In this document: positions 44,697 to 55,048 of the stretch, piece by piece
Numbering within the stretch: the stretch's first letter is position 1
Layout of the letters: the number at the start of each line of letters is the position of its first letter
From: Burkholderiales bacterium
GTDB lineage: Bacteria; Pseudomonadota; Gammaproteobacteria; Burkholderiales; Burkholderiaceae_C
Direction of reading: 5' to 3'
Length of the DNA stretch: 64,000 nucleotides
NCBI GenBank assembly: GCA_003963075.1
Contig: RXJV01000011.1
Location: 1 to 64,000 of the forward strand
Program-made: the position numbers and the translations under genes
Notes under the pieces: model-generated
The model's database searches: none
Seen by the model: the letters and a program-made list of their open reading frames with translations, nothing else
Told to the model about the DNA's origin: nothing

Positions 44697-46736
44697 ATGC
44701 GCCACTCCGATCGCTTTTCCAGACCCTGCCTGGCCGTCGCCGCGGCCGCCCTTTTTGCGGCCACATCGGCCCAGGCGCTCGACCTCGGCGGGCTGTCCAA
44801 AGAGGTCGCGCCCTGTGACGACTTCTATGCCTTCGTCAACGGCAACTGGGAGGCCGCCACCGAACTGCCGGCCAGCCGCGCGCGCATCGGCAGTTTTGAA
44901 CAGCTGCGCCAGGCCAATGACGAACTGCTGAACAAGGCACTGCAGGAGCTGGCCGAGCAGCCCGCGCTGCAGACCACGCCAGGCCTGAAGCTGATCGCCG
45001 CCTATTACGCCAGCGGCATGGATGAGGCGGCCATCGAAGCCCGCGGCCTGAGCTCGATCGCGCCGCTGCTCAACCGCATCGACGCGCTGCAGCGACGCGA
45101 AGACCTGCCCAGCCTGCTCGCACTGCTGAACCGCAGCGGCATCCAGGCGCCGCTCGCCTTCAGCGTGCAGCCCGACCGCAAGAACACCCGGCGCCATGTG
45201 CTGGGCCTGTACCAGGCCGGCCTGGGTCTGCCCGACCGGGACGACTACTTCCGCGATGACGAACGCACCCGCAGCGTGAAGGCGGCCTACCGCAGCTTTG
45301 CCGCCAGCCTGCTGAGCTCTGCCGGCCGGCCCGCCACCGCGGCCGAGTTGGACGCGCTGCAGACCTTCGAGACCCAGCTTGCCGAAGCCTCGCGCGAGCG
45401 CGCCAGGCTGCGCGACCCCAATGCCAACTACAACCCGCTGAGCCCGGCCGATCTCTCCGCCGCCGCGCCCGGGCTGGACTGGACCGCGTTTCTCGCCGTG
45501 CTGACCGCGGGCGCCAAAGCACCGCAGCGGCTGATCGTCGGTCAACCCGAGTTCGCCACCCGCGTGGCCTGGCTCGCGGCCGATGCGCCGCTCTCGGTCT
45601 GGCGCCAGTACCTGAGCGTGCGCGTGCTCGATACGTTGTCGCCGCGCCTGCCCAAGGCCTTCTCGACCGCCTCGTTCGAGTACCGCGGCAAGGCGGTGAC
45701 CGGCCTGAAGGCGCCGCCGCCGCGCAGCGAGGACGTCATCCTGCAGATCGGCGGCCGCACCGGCGGCGAGCCGGTGGCCCTGGCCCTGGGCGAGCTCTTC
45801 GTCGCACGCGCCTTTTCGCCCGAAGCGCAACGGCGCTCGGTGCAGCTTCTCGACGATATCCGCGCCAGCATGAAGGCTCGCATCGAGAAGCTCGACTGGA
45901 TGACGCCGGCCACCAAGGCCAAGGCCCTGGAGAAACTTGCGGCGATGCAGCCCCTGATCGGCGCACCCGACCAGTGGCCACAGTTCGAGGGCCTGCAGCT
46001 CAGTGCGACCGACTATGCCGGCAACTGGCTGAAGACCGCGCTTTGGCACAGCAGCCAGCAGATGAAGGATCTGGATGCCAACGTCGAGCGCACGCGTTGG
46101 CGCACCAGCCCGCACATCGTCAACGCCTTTGCGGGCGGCCTGAACCAGATCACCTTCCCCGCCGGCATCCTGCAGCCGCCCTTCTTCGATGCCAAGGCGG
46201 ATGACGCCGCCAACTACGGTGGCATCGGCATGGTGATTGGCCATGAGATCACCCACCATTTCGATGACAGCGGCCGCAACTTCGACGCCGGCGGCTCGCT
46301 GACCGACTGGTGGACAGCGGCCGACGCCGCCGGCTACAAGGCGCGTGCCGACAAGGTGGCCGCGCGCTACGGCGCAATCTCACCGCTGCCCGGCTACACC
46401 ATCAACGGCCAGCTCACACTGGGTGAAAACATCTCGGACCTGTCGGGCCTGCTGCTGGCCTTCGAGGGCCTGCAACGCGCGCTCAAGCGCAGCGGCAAGG
46501 CCAGCGAGACCATCGACGGCTACACGCCGGCACAACGCTTCTTCATCAGCAATGCGCTGGTCTGGCGCACCAAGGTGCGCACCGAGTTCCTGATCAACCA
46601 GTTGCGCACCGACTCGCACTCGCCGGCCCGCTACCGCGTGCTGACGCCGATGAGCAACTCGCCCTACTTCGCCCAGGCCTTCAGCTGCAAACCCGGCAGC
46701 GCGATGGTGGCGACCGACCCGCTCAGCGTCTGGTGA
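44697..46736 (+). CDS. M13-family metallopeptidase (neprilysin/PepO type)
   Basis: A 679-residue exported zinc peptidase. A signal peptide (MRHSDRFSRPCLAVAAAALFAATSAQA) is followed by PCDDFYAFVNGNWE, the M13 N-terminal mark. The catalytic zinc site is HEITHH at residues 516-521, with GENISDLSGLLLAFEG supplying the third zinc ligand (Glu 577). NAFAGGLNQITFPAGILQPPFFD lies just before, as usual. It would degrade small peptides in the periplasm. ATG 44697 was chosen for its signal peptide; an ATG at 44661 is in frame. It is followed by an intrinsic terminator. Confidence 0.93.
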   Translation: MRHSDRFSRPCLAVAAAALFAATSAQALDLGGLSKEVAPCDDFYAFVNGNWEAATELPASRARIGSFEQLRQANDELLNKALQELAEQPALQTTPGLKLIAAYYASGMDEAAIEARGLSSIAPLLNRIDALQRREDLPSLLALLNRSGIQAPLAFSVQPDRKNTRRHVLGLYQAGLGLPDRDDYFRDDERTRSVKAAYRSFAASLLSSAGRPATAAELDALQTFETQLAEASRERARLRDPNANYNPLSPADLSAAAPGLDWTAFLAVLTAGAKAPQRLIVGQPEFATRVAWLAADAPLSVWRQYLSVRVLDTLSPRLPKAFSTASFEYRGKAVTGLKAPPPRSEDVILQIGGRTGGEPVALALGELFVARAFSPEAQRRSVQLLDDIRASMKARIEKLDWMTPATKAKALEKLAAMQPLIGAPDQWPQFEGLQLSATDYAGNWLKTALWHSSQQMKDLDANVERTRWRTSPHIVNAFAGGLNQITFPAGILQPPFFDAKADDAANYGGIGMVIGHEITHHFDDSGRNFDAGGSLTDWWTAADAAGYKARADKVAARYGAISPLPGYTINGQLTLGENISDLSGLLLAFEGLQRALKRSGKASETIDGYTPAQRFFISNALVWRTKVRTEFLINQLRTDSHSPARYRVLTPMSNSPYFAQAFSCKPGSAMVATDPLSVW

Positions 46737-46760
46737 GCGGCGCCGCACCGATGCATCGAC

Positions 46761-46783
46761 ACGGGGCTGCGGCCCCGTTTTTT
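46761..46783 (+). terminator. Intrinsic terminator after the M13 peptidase gene
   Basis: A 7-base-pair stem (ACGGGGC / GCCCCGT) with a TGCG loop runs directly into six T residues, 25 bases after the stop codon. Confidence 0.85.
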
Positions 46784-47034
46784 CATCGCGGCACCCGACA
46801 GGGCCAGCCGCGGATGCCGGAAGTCACCGGCCGCCACCCGAGCCATGACGAAGGGCACGGGCTGCGTGCAAACTGGCCGCCAGCAGGCGCTGCATTTCAT
46901 CCGCGCATTTCCGCTGCTGGTCGCAAGCCAACGGCATCCCATCGCGGCCGGCTTGGTGCCGCCTGACCAAGCGCCTAGTCTGAACACCGGTCGACGCGCC
47001 GCGTCTCCCAACCGATGTTCAACAGGAGCCCGCA
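46784..47034. other. Intergenic region before the small secreted protein
   Basis: About 250 bases without a supported gene. An AGGAG ribosome-binding site lies close before ATG 47035. No clear promoter was identified, though one for the downstream gene should lie here because a terminator precedes it. Confidence 0.4.
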
Positions 47035-47526
47035 ATGCCCACTCAGTACTCGATCGCCCAACGCACCGCCACCCATAACGGCCTTTTCGCAGGCCTCGCC
47101 TGCGCCCTCGCACTGGCGCTTACCGCGGGCCCGGCGCTGGCCCAAACCACGCTGGACCGTGTCGTGGTCAACGGCAAGGTCTTTGAGGGTATGGCTCGCT
47201 TTGATGTCCGCGAGAGCTGTGCGAACGTGGACGCAGTCCTTCAAGAGCAGTTGGCGAACACCTGGTTCCGAGACCCCACGCCCAGCGAGTTGGACGTCAC
47301 GTTTGCGGTACAGGATGGCCAGGTCAAAGCCGTTCGCGCGAGCGGCGGGCCGATGCAAACCAACCGTGAGGTTCGACGTGCGGTGCGTCTGCTCGAGTGC
47401 AGCCGAGACGCATCCGGCACCAGCATCTACCGGATGCAGCTGGCGTTCGTTTCACCGGAGGACGCGACAGCCCCGGCCGCCTCGGCGCAGGGCCCGGCGC
47501 GCATCGTCATCACCGCCAGCCGCTGA
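47035..47526 (+). CDS. Hypothetical secreted protein
   Basis: A 163-residue protein that I cannot assign to a family. The N-terminal signal peptide has its hydrophobic core at about residues 17-33 and ends ALAQ. The mature part has two cysteines (SCANVDA and LLECSRD) that could form a disulfide. It looks like a small mixed alpha/beta domain up to about residue 140, followed by an Ala-rich tail ending [14 protein letters not shown] upstream supports the start. Its last 100 bases overlap the 3' end of the convergent HIT gene. Confidence 0.65.
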   Translation: MPTQYSIAQRTATHNGLFAGLACALALALTAGPALAQTTLDRVVVNGKVFEGMARFDVRESCANVDAVLQEQLANTWFRDPTPSELDVTFAVQDGQVKAVRASGGPMQTNREVRRAVRLLECSRDASGTSIYRMQLAFVSPEDATAPAASAQGPARIVITASR

Positions 47527-47924
47527 GCAACGGCCGCGTCCAGCGCCGCCAGGTCCAGCGCCGGCAGCGCAGCCTCGCGTTGCGCAGCCGCCCAGACCGG
47601 CGCCGGGTAATGGCTGTCGGTATCAAAGCGGGCAATGATGTGCCAATGCAGGTGCGGCACCACATTGCCCAGCGAGGCGAGGTTGACCTTGCTGGGCCGG
47701 AGCTGCGTGCGCAGCACCTGCTCGATCTCGGCGACCGCATCCATGCAGGCATGGCGTTCTGCGGCCGCCAGGTCACTGAACTCCGCCACATGCGCGTTCC
47801 AGATCAGCCGGTAGAACGCTGGGAAGCGCTGGGCTTCGTCGCCCTCGACGACGCGCACGACGCGGAACTGCAAGGTGCGGGCGACGACAAGGCCGCCATC
47901 GGTAGTGCAGAGCGGGCAGCTCAC
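47427..47924 (-). CDS. HIT-family protein
   Basis: A 165-residue histidine-triad hydrolase/transferase-like protein. The HIT motif [10 protein letters not shown] (H-x-H-x-H) is present near residue 95, preceded by [38 protein letters not shown] forms the helix before it. These proteins act on nucleotide-phosphate bonds, but the substrate is not predictable. An N-terminal CPLC pair is present, as in many bacterial HIT proteins. The stop of the oxidoreductase gene overlaps its start region (ATGA), suggesting co-transcription. The C-terminal 30 residues are read antisense to the neighbouring secreted protein. Confidence 0.88.
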   Translation of the reverse strand: MSCPLCTTDGGLVVARTLQFRVVRVVEGDEAQRFPAFYRLIWNAHVAEFSDLAAAERHACMDAVAEIEQVLRTQLRPSKVNLASLGNVVPHLHWHIIARFDTDSHYPAPVWAAAQREAALPALDLAALDAAVAQRLAVMTMRAGPCAEAAGAVASSGETNASCIR

Positions 47925-50900
47925 ACCAGCACCCGCTCGATCCCGCCGTTGTTCGCCTGGGCTACGTAGTCGGGCATCCAGTTTTCGCCGAGGATCTGGC
48001 GGGCCATCTCGACAACGATGTAGTCGGCTTCGAGCAGGCCGTTCTGCAGGTCGTCGCCGTAGCGGCTCAGGCCCTGCAGGCAGCTCGGGCAGGAGGTCAG
48101 GATCTTCAGATTCTCCTCGACACCGACCTTGCCGCTCTCGCGCAGCTGCGCCTCGGTCTTGCGCAACTCCTCCTCCTTGCGGAAGCGGATCTGCGTCGAA
48201 ATGTCAGGCCGCGTGACGCCCAGCGTGCCGCTTTCGCCGCAGCAGCGTTCGTTCTTGACGACGTTGTCGCCCACCAGCGCCTTGACCGTCTTCATCGGCT
48301 CCTGCTGCTTCATCGGTGAGTGGCACGGGTCGTGGTACAGGTAGCTGGTCTTGGAGCCGAGCGTGATGCCCTTCTCCAGCAGGTATTCGTGGATGTCGAT
48401 GATGCGGCAGCCGGGGAAGATGTCCTCGAACTTGTAGCCCTGCAGCTGGTCGAAGCAGGTGCCGCAGCTGACCACCACGGTCTTGATGTCCAGGTAGTTC
48501 AGCGTGTTGGCGACACGGTGGAAGAGCACCCGGTTGTCGGTGATCATCTTCTCGGCCTTATCGAACTGGCCCGAGCCGCGCTGCGGGTAGCCGCAGCACA
48601 GGTAACCCGGCGGCAGCACCGTCTGCACGCCGGCATGCCAGAGCATGGCCTGCGTGGCCAGGCCCACCTGGCTGAACAGGCGCTCGGAGCCGCAGCCCGG
48701 GAAATAGAACACGGCCTCGGTGTCGGCCGAGGTCTTCTCGGGCGGCCGGATGATGGGGACGTAGTTCTTGTCCTCGATGTCCAGCAGCGCACGCGCCGTC
48801 TTCTTGGGCAGGCCACCCGGCAGCTTCTTGTTGATGAAGTGGATGACCTGTTCCTTGACCGGCGCGGTGCCGACCGTGGCCGGCGGCGCACTCGTCTGCT
48901 TGCGGCCCGCGGGCTTGAACAGGTCCACCGCCAGGCGCTGGGCCTTGAAGCCGATGCCCACCATCGCGCTGCGCGCCAGCTTGATCGTCTCGGGGCTGGT
49001 GGCGTTGAGCATGAACATAGCCGCCGCATTGCCGGGCCGGAAGCTCTTCTGGCCCATCTTGCGGAGCAGGTTGCGCATATTCATCGTCACATCGCCGAAG
49101 TCGATCTTCACCGGGCAGGGTGAGGCGCATTTGTGGCAGACCGTGCAGTGGTCGGCCACGTCCTCGAACTCCTGCCAGTGTTTGATGGACACGCCGCGGC
49201 GGGTCTGCTCCTCGTACAGGAAGGCCTCCACCAGCAGCGAGGTGGCGAGGATCTTGTTGCGCGGGCTGTAGAGCAGGTTGGCGCGCGGCACATGAGTGGC
49301 ACACACCGGCTTGCACTTGCCGCAGCGCAGGCAGTCCTTGACGGAGTCGCTGATCGCGCCGATGTCGCTCTGCTGCATGATCAGCGACTCATGGCCCATC
49401 AGGCCGAAGGACGGCGTGTAGGCATTGCGCAGGTCGGCCGCCAGCTCGCCGTGGCGGATCAGCTTGCCCTTGTTGAAGCGGCCCTCGGGGTCCACACGGC
49501 GCTTGTAGGCCTCGAAATTGGCCAGCTCCTCGTCGGTCAGGAACTCGAGCTTGGTGATGCCGATGCCATGCTCGCCGGAGATCACGCCGTCCAGGCTGCG
49601 CGCCAGCACCATGATGCGCGCCACGGCCTCGTGGGCCGTCTGCAGCATCGCGTAGTTGTCGCTGTTGACCGGGATGTTGGTGTGCACATTGCCGTCGCCG
49701 GCATGCATGTGCAGCGCCACCCACACCCGACCGCGCAGCACCTCCTGGTGAATGCGGCGGCATTCGGCCAGCAGCGGCTCGAAGGCCGCACCGCTGAAGA
49801 TGGACTGCAGCGGCTTGAGGATCTGGGTCTTCCAGGAGGCGCGCAGCTCGTGCGTCTGCAGCCGTTCGAAGAAACCTGCGCTGTCCAGCCCATCCAGCCA
49901 TTGCTGCCACAGCCCGCCCACCTCGCGCAGCAACGCCAGCGCCTGCTGCACGCGGTCTTCCAGCAGCTCGGCGCTCGGGATCTCGCCGGCATCGTCGCTC
50001 TTGCCCAGCGGGAGTTTGCCGGTGGTGAACAGCGCGTGCAGCGCCGTCACGAGTTCGAGCTTGTTGCGCAGCGAGAGCTCGATGTTGATGCGCTCGATGC
50101 CCAGGGTGTACTCGCCCATGCGCGGCAGCGGGATCACCACGTCCTCGTTCACCTTGAACGCGTTCGTGTGCTTGCTGATCGCGGCAGTGCGCTTGCGGTC
50201 GAGCCAGAACTTCTTGCGCGCGTCGGGGCTGACGGCCACGAAGCCCTCGCCCGAACGGCCGTTGGCCAAGCGCACGACCTCGCTCGTCGCACGCGCCACC
50301 GCATCGGCGTCGTCGCCGACGATGTCGCCCACCAGCACCATCTTGGGCAGGCCGCCGCGCTTGCTCTTGGTCGCGTAGCCCACGGCCTTCAGGTAGCGGT
50401 CGTCCAGGTGCTCCAGGCCCGCCAGCAGCACGCCGGTGGACGCGATCGAGAACATGTAGTCCTTGATGTCGACGATGCTGGGCACGCAGTCCTTGGGGTT
50501 GCCGAAGAACTCCAGGCAGACGGTGCGGGTGTGCGCCGGCATGCGGTGCACGATCCAGCGGGCGCTGGTGATCAGGCCGTCGCAGCCTTCCTTCTGGATG
50601 CCCGGCAGGCCGGCGAGGAACTTGTCCGTGACGTCCTTGCCCAGGCCCTCCTTGCGGAACACGCGGCCGGGGATGTCGAGCCGCTCGGTGCGCTCCAGCA
50701 CCTTGCCCGAGGCATCGAAGTGGCGCAGCTCGAAGCTGGCCACCTCCACGTCATGGATCTTGCCGAGGTTGTGGTTCAGGCGCACCACCTCCAGCCACTT
50801 GGCCTCGGGCGTCACCATCTTCCAGCTGGCGAGGTTGTCCAGCGCCGTGCCCCAGAGCACGGCCTTCTTGCCGCCGGCGTTCATCGCCACATTGCCGCCA

Positions 50901-51802
50901 ATGCAACTGGCCTCGGCGCTGGTCGGGTCCACCGCGAACACGAAGCCATGCTGCTCGGCCAGGTCGGCCACGCGCTGGGTGACGACGCCGGCCTCGCTGA
51001 AGATGGTCGGCACCTCGCGGTCCAGGCCCGGCAGGCGCAGCATCTCGACGCCCCGCAGCGCTTCCAGCTTTTCGGTGTTGATGACGGCGCTGTTCCACAC
51101 CAGCGGCACCGCGCCGCCGGTGTAGCCGGTGCCACCGCCGCGCGGGATCACGGTCAGGCCGAGCTCGAAACAGGCGCCCACCAGGCCGGCCATCTCGGCC
51201 TCGCTGTCGGGCGTTAGCACGACGAAGGGGTACTCCACGCGCCAGTCGGTCGCATCCGTCACGTGGGCGACGCGGGAGAGGCCGTCGAACTTGATGTTGT
51301 CCTTGGCGGTGTGGCGGGCCAGGGTCTTGGCGGCGCGCTTGCGCAGCGTGGCCACGCGGTCGAACAGGGCCGCAAACTCGGCCACGGCGCCGCGGGCGGC
51401 CTCCAGCAGTTCACCCACCGCCGCGTCGCGCGCCGGGTCGCTGGCGGGGTCGCGGCGCTTCTGCACCTCGGCGAGCCGATGGTGCAGCGCTTCGATCAGC
51501 AGCGCGCGGCGCTTGGGGTTGTCCAGCAGGTCGTCCTGCAGATAGGGATTACGCTGCACCACCCAGATGTCGCCCAGCACCTCGTAGAGCATCCGCGCGG
51601 ATCGGCCGGTACGGCGCTCCAGCCGCAGCTGCTCCAGCAACGACCAGGCGCGGGCGCCGAGCAGCCGGATCACGATCTCGCGGTCGGAGAACGAGGTGTA
51701 GTTGTACGGAATCTCGCGCAGGCGCGGCGCGGCGTCGGCCGTGGGGGCGGTGGTGTCGGCCGCGTCAGCGGCGGCCGGCATCAGGGGATGCGGGGCATTC
51801 AT
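47921..51802 (-). CDS. Large FAD-linked and 4Fe-4S oxidoreductase (DUF3683/GlcD-GlcF-type fusion)
   Basis: A 1293-residue multi-domain enzyme. It has an N-terminal DUF3683-type region ([20 protein letters not shown]), then an FAD-binding domain with [17 protein letters not shown]. An FAD-linked oxidase C-terminal domain follows ([29 protein letters not shown]). Two 4Fe-4S motifs come next ([11 protein letters not shown] and [13 protein letters not shown]). Two CCG cysteine-rich domains ([15 protein letters not shown] and CCGESGTLG) end the protein. This equals a fusion of GlcD-like and GlcF-like parts and suggests oxidation of a 2-hydroxy acid such as D-lactate or glycolate with electron transfer to quinone. 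The substrate is inferred only. It heads a two-gene unit with the HIT gene. Confidence 0.92.
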   Translation of the reverse strand: MNAPHPLMPAAADAADTTAPTADAAPRLREIPYNYTSFSDREIVIRLLGARAWSLLEQLRLERRTGRSARMLYEVLGDIWVVQRNPYLQDDLLDNPKRRALLIEALHHRLAEVQKRRDPASDPARDAAVGELLEAARGAVAEFAALFDRVATLRKRAAKTLARHTAKDNIKFDGLSRVAHVTDATDWRVEYPFVVLTPDSEAEMAGLVGACFELGLTVIPRGGGTGYTGGAVPLVWNSAVINTEKLEALRGVEMLRLPGLDREVPTIFSEAGVVTQRVADLAEQHGFVFAVDPTSAEASCIGGNVAMNAGGKKAVLWGTALDNLASWKMVTPEAKWLEVVRLNHNLGKIHDVEVASFELRHFDASGKVLERTERLDIPGRVFRKEGLGKDVTDKFLAGLPGIQKEGCDGLITSARWIVHRMPAHTRTVCLEFFGNPKDCVPSIVDIKDYMFSIASTGVLLAGLEHLDDRYLKAVGYATKSKRGGLPKMVLVGDIVGDDADAVARATSEVVRLANGRSGEGFVAVSPDARKKFWLDRKRTAAISKHTNAFKVNEDVVIPLPRMGEYTLGIERINIELSLRNKLELVTALHALFTTGKLPLGKSDDAGEIPSAELLEDRVQQALALLREVGGLWQQWLDGLDSAGFFERLQTHELRASWKTQILKPLQSIFSGAAFEPLLAECRRIHQEVLRGRVWVALHMHAGDGNVHTNIPVNSDNYAMLQTAHEAVARIMVLARSLDGVISGEHGIGITKLEFLTDEELANFEAYKRRVDPEGRFNKGKLIRHGELAADLRNAYTPSFGLMGHESLIMQQSDIGAISDSVKDCLRCGKCKPVCATHVPRANLLYSPRNKILATSLLVEAFLYEEQTRRGVSIKHWQEFEDVADHCTVCHKCASPCPVKIDFGDVTMNMRNLLRKMGQKSFRPGNAAAMFMLNATSPETIKLARSAMVGIGFKAQRLAVDLFKPAGRKQTSAPPATVGTAPVKEQVIHFINKKLPGGLPKKTARALLDIEDKNYVPIIRPPEKTSADTEAVFYFPGCGSERLFSQVGLATQAMLWHAGVQTVLPPGYLCCGYPQRGSGQFDKAEKMITDNRVLFHRVANTLNYLDIKTVVVSCGTCFDQLQGYKFEDIFPGCRIIDIHEYLLEKGITLGSKTSYLYHDPCHSPMKQQEPMKTVKALVGDNVVKNERCCGESGTLGVTRPDISTQIRFRKEEELRKTEAQLRESGKVGVEENLKILTSCPSCLQGLSRYGDDLQNGLLEADYIVVEMARQILGENWMPDYVAQANNGGIERVLV

Positions 51803-51863
51803 GGTGGCAAGGGGGAGCGGCCGGGGATCGTAGCGCAGGGGTTTTCCCCTCAGAATCCGCAGG

Positions 51864-52613
51864 ATGAAGCCCTGGCCCTACCCGCTGTGGCTGGCGCATC
51901 GCGGCGCTGGCAAGCTCGCCCCCGAGAACACGCTGGCCGCCTTCCGGGTGGGCGCGGGTTTCGGCTTTCGAGCCTTCGAATGTGATGTCAAGCTGAGCCG
52001 GGACGGCGAAGCCTTTCTGCTGCATGACGACACGCTGGAGCGCACCACCGGCGGCCGCGGGTCGCCGGCAGGCATCGACTGGGCCGATCTCGCCACGCTC
52101 GACGCCGGTGGCTGGCACAGCCCGCCCTTCGCGGCCGAGCCCCTGCCACGGTTCGCGCAGATCGCCGCGTTCTGCCAGGCCAATGCCTGCATGCTCAATG
52201 TCGAGATCAAGCCCTGCCCGGGCGAGGAGGCACGCACCGGCACGGCCGTGGCCCACGCGGCGGCACGGCTGTGGGCCGGCGCGCTGCCGCCGCTCTTGAG
52301 CAGCTTCAAACCCGAGGCCCTGGCGGCTGCCCGAGATGCCGAACCCGGCCTGCCCCGCGCGCTGCTGCTGGACAGTCTGTGGGAGGGCTGGCCCGAGGCG
52401 GCCGAAGCGCTCGGCGTGGTGGCCGTGATCACGAACTGGCGGTGGATGGATCGCGCGCTGATCCAGCGGCTGCATGCCCACGGATGGCGGGCCATGGTCT
52501 ATACCGTGAACGATGCCGCGGTCGCCGAACGGCTGATCGCCGACGGCATCGACGGCATCATCACGGACGCGGTCGACACACTCGGCCCCGCGGCCGGGCG
52601 GCAGCCCCGCTGA
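51864..52613 (+). CDS. ugpQ: Glycerophosphodiester phosphodiesterase
   Basis: A 249-residue TIM-barrel hydrolase that cleaves glycerophosphodiesters to glycerol-3-phosphate and an alcohol. Active-site pieces seen are [28 protein letters not shown] (Glu/Asp metal ligands), [12 protein letters not shown] and [10 protein letters not shown]. The C-terminal half has [19 protein letters not shown] and DGIDGIITD. There is no signal peptide, so it is cytoplasmic like UgpQ. It is transcribed divergently from the large oxidoreductase with 61 bases between. Confidence 0.93.
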   Translation: MKPWPYPLWLAHRGAGKLAPENTLAAFRVGAGFGFRAFECDVKLSRDGEAFLLHDDTLERTTGGRGSPAGIDWADLATLDAGGWHSPPFAAEPLPRFAQIAAFCQANACMLNVEIKPCPGEEARTGTAVAHAAARLWAGALPPLLSSFKPEALAAARDAEPGLPRALLLDSLWEGWPEAAEALGVVAVITNWRWMDRALIQRLHAHGWRAMVYTVNDAAVAERLIADGIDGIITDAVDTLGPAAGRQPR

Positions 52614-52673
52614 AGCATTCAACCCGCCGGCCGCTTGCACCGGTGGGGCCGCAGCCGCGCCGTGCCGACGGCC

Positions 52674-53249
52674 TCAGGCGATGCGCGCGTAGACGGCGGT
52701 ATGCCGGGGTGTGCCGTCCACCGCCAGCGAATCGCAGCGCAACACGCCTTCGAGCTCGAAGCCGCAGCGCTCGGCCACGGCCCGGCTGCGCGTGTTCTCG
52801 GTGTCGCAGCGGATCTCGACCCGCCGCGCATCCAGCGGCCCGAATGCCAGCACGGTCAGCAGCCGCACCGCCTCGCTGATGAAGCCTTGGCCGGCCGCCT
52901 CGGGCCGGATCCAGTAGCCGATCTCGAACTTGCGCACCGTCCAGTCGATGCGGTGCAGGCCGGTGCCGCCCAGCAGCCGGCCCGGGTTGCCGTCGGGCTT
53001 GCGGGCATAGACATGGAAGCACAGGTCGCGCCGGGCGATGAAGTCGGCCGACATGCGCCGCACCACGAGTTCCGCGCTCTCGGCGCTGGGCGCCTGCTGA
53101 GCCCAGGCCATCCAGGGCCGCAGATGCGACAGCGACTGCGTGATGACGACCGCCAGCTCCGCCCCGAGGCCGGCGCGGGGCGCCAGCAGCACGATGCGTT
53201 CGCCGTCCAGGCGCTCGGGAACATCGATCAGCAAGGGGTCCAGGCTCAT
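52674..53249 (-). CDS. GNAT-family N-acetyltransferase (RimJ/RimL type)
   Basis: A 191-residue acetyl-CoA-dependent acetyltransferase. The pattern FEIGYWIRPEAAGQGFISEA contains the GNAT acetyl-CoA loop (R/Q-x-x-G-x-G/A), followed by VEIRCDTENTRSRAVAERCG and FELEGVLRCDSL, typical of RimJ/RimL enzymes acting on ribosomal protein N-termini or related amines. I chose ATG 53249 (MSLDPLLIDVP) because it overlaps the upstream MFS stop by 4 bases. The true acceptor is unknown. Confidence 0.88.
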   Translation of the reverse strand: MSLDPLLIDVPERLDGERIVLLAPRAGLGAELAVVITQSLSHLRPWMAWAQQAPSAESAELVVRRMSADFIARRDLCFHVYARKPDGNPGRLLGGTGLHRIDWTVRKFEIGYWIRPEAAGQGFISEAVRLLTVLAFGPLDARRVEIRCDTENTRSRAVAERCGFELEGVLRCDSLAVDGTPRHTAVYARIA

Positions 53250-54517
53250 GCCGTCGCGACCTCGACCGGCTGGGGCAGCTCGCGCACACCACGGATCACC
53301 TCGTGCCGCCAGGCCCACAGCGCCAGCAGGCAGGCGCCTGCACCGGCGAAACCCAGCGCCGCACGCAGCCCGACATGCTCGCCCAGCCAGCCGCCGATCA
53401 GCGCGCCGGGGCCCGCGGGAAGCAGGATCAACCAGCGCATCGTGCTGGTCATGCGGCCCAGCATCGGCGCCGGTGTGACCGCTTGCCGCAGCGACAGGAA
53501 GTTGATGAAGATCAGCACCGCACCGACGCCGAACGCGAACAACATCAGGCCAAAGCTGATCACCCCGCCGGGCCCCGCGGGCGCCAGCGCGAGCTGGCCC
53601 CAGCCCAGGCCGCAGGCCGCATAGCCCAGCACCAGGCAAGGCCCGGGGCCGATGCGACGGCTGATGCGGTGGCCGAACACGCTGGCCAGCACCGTGCCCG
53701 CGCCCAGCGCGATATAGGACAGGCCCACGGTCTGCGCGCTGAGGTGCAGCTCGCGCGTGGCAAACAGGATCTGCACGACCAGGGCCGCGTTGTGGAAGAG
53801 CTGCCAGCTGCCCGTGGCGGTCGCCAGGCTCACCAGCAAGCGCCGCTCGCGAACGAACTGCAGGCCGGCCTTCAGCTCCTGCCAGAAATGCTGGTCGGGC
53901 CGCTCGACCAAGGCCTCCTTGACCTGGATGCCACGCAGGATGACGGCCGACACCAGCAGCAGGGCGGCGTCCACCGCCAACGCGAGCGGCGCGCCGAACA
54001 GCTTGATCAGCGCACCGGCCAGGCCCGGACCGGCCACTTCAGCACCGGAGGAGGCCAGCGCATTCTTCGCATGCGCCTCGACCAGGCGCTCGCGCGGCAC
54101 GACCTGGGTCAGCACGATCTGCGCGGCGCTGCCGGCCACGGTGTAGACGCAGCCGAGCACGAAGCCGACGACGTAGAGCCAGCCCATGCCGAGATGGCCC
54201 AGCCAGGCCGCCAGCGGCACGCTGGCCACCGCCAACGCGAGCAGGCTCTCGCCGGCGATGTAGACCGGCAGCTTGCGCACCCGGTCCAGCAGCACGCCGG
54301 CAGGCAGCGAGAACAGCACGAAGGGCAGGATCTCCATCGCCTGCAGCCAGCCCATCTGGGTCGGGCTGGCCTGCAGCAGCACAGCGGCGGTAAGCGGCAG
54401 CGCCAGCATGGTGATCTGGCCGCCGAGGGAGGAAATCAGGATCGACGACCAGAGCCGCCGGTAGACCGCATCCCGCAGCAGATCGCCGGGCGGGAGGGCA
54501 AAGAACTTGGAGAACAT
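53246..54517 (-). CDS. Major facilitator superfamily transporter
   Basis: A 423-residue polytopic membrane protein with about 12 helices, of the MFS_3/EntS-like exporter type. The N-terminal half contains RRLWSSILISSLGGQITMLA and LPFVLFSLPAGVLLDRVRKL. VVPRERLVEAHAKNALASSG lies in the centre. The second half has RRLLVSLATATGSWQLFHN and VFGHRISRRIGPGP. Exporters of this group move siderophores or drugs, but no biosynthesis genes lie nearby. It is coupled to the GNAT gene by a 4-base overlap, so the two may serve one resistance or modification role. Confidence 0.88.
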   Translation of the reverse strand: MFSKFFALPPGDLLRDAVYRRLWSSILISSLGGQITMLALPLTAAVLLQASPTQMGWLQAMEILPFVLFSLPAGVLLDRVRKLPVYIAGESLLALAVASVPLAAWLGHLGMGWLYVVGFVLGCVYTVAGSAAQIVLTQVVPRERLVEAHAKNALASSGAEVAGPGLAGALIKLFGAPLALAVDAALLLVSAVILRGIQVKEALVERPDQHFWQELKAGLQFVRERRLLVSLATATGSWQLFHNAALVVQILFATRELHLSAQTVGLSYIALGAGTVLASVFGHRISRRIGPGPCLVLGYAACGLGWGQLALAPAGPGGVISFGLMLFAFGVGAVLIFINFLSLRQAVTPAPMLGRMTSTMRWLILLPAGPGALIGGWLGEHVGLRAALGFAGAGACLLALWAWRHEVIRGVRELPQPVEVATA

Positions 54518-54661
54518 GACGCGAAAGCTCCGACAGGACTCGACGGGCGGGAGGGCGTCCCGCCGGTGGTATTCGACGCGCCGCGGCGTCAGTCGAGGTC
54601 AAGCAGCTTGGTCATGGCCAGCATGCTAGCAGCGCTGCCCGGCGATGTCGCGTGCCAAGCG

Positions 54662-55048
54662 TCATGCCCGCCGCACGACCAGTTCGGCGTGGCCAGTGGC
54701 GGGATCCCATGCCCGAGCCAGCGCGCCCGGCGGCAGCGGCGCGATCAGCAGCTCGGCCGTGGTGCGCACCAGGCAGCCGGCGCAGACATGGCCGCCGTAC
54801 ACGCGGCCCGCGGCGTCGGCCACGCTGGCGTGCAGGTGGGCGCCATCCGGGGTCAGGCTGCCGCTGAGCGTGAGGATCTCCAGCGGCCCGGCCAGCGCGG
54901 CCGGCCCCGGCTCGCCCGCGAAGCGCAGCTGCGCCGCGCTGAGGCTGCCCAGCCCGGCCACCACAAACGCGGTGCGGGCCGCCGCCTCGAGCGCGCCGCG
55001 CAGATCGTCGCCGGGGTGCAGCCGCAGCGCTTCGAAGCCCATCATCAA
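54662..55048 (-). CDS. DUF296/PPC domain protein
   Basis: A 128-residue protein with a single PPC (plants and prokaryotes conserved, DUF296) domain. Seen are ARTAFVVAGLGSLSAAQLRF, LEILTLSGSLTPDGAHLHAS, and the C-terminal GHVCAGCLVRTTAELLIAPL. In plants, PPC sits beside AT-hook motifs; bacterial forms are small trimeric proteins of unknown role. The start codon overlaps the stop of the gamma-glutamyltransferase gene (ATGA), so they are probably co-expressed. Confidence 0.86.
   Translation of the reverse strand: MMMGFEALRLHPGDDLRGALEAAARTAFVVAGLGSLSAAQLRFAGEPGPAALAGPLEILTLSGSLTPDGAHLHASVADAAGRVYGGHVCAGCLVRTTAELLIAPLPPGALARAWDPATGHAELVVRRA

Noticed and set aside
49133-51217. 694-residue plus-strand open frame opposite the FAD/Fe-S oxidoreductase
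   Set aside because: The minus strand has all cofactor motifs in order; the antisense frame is an artefact of codon bias.
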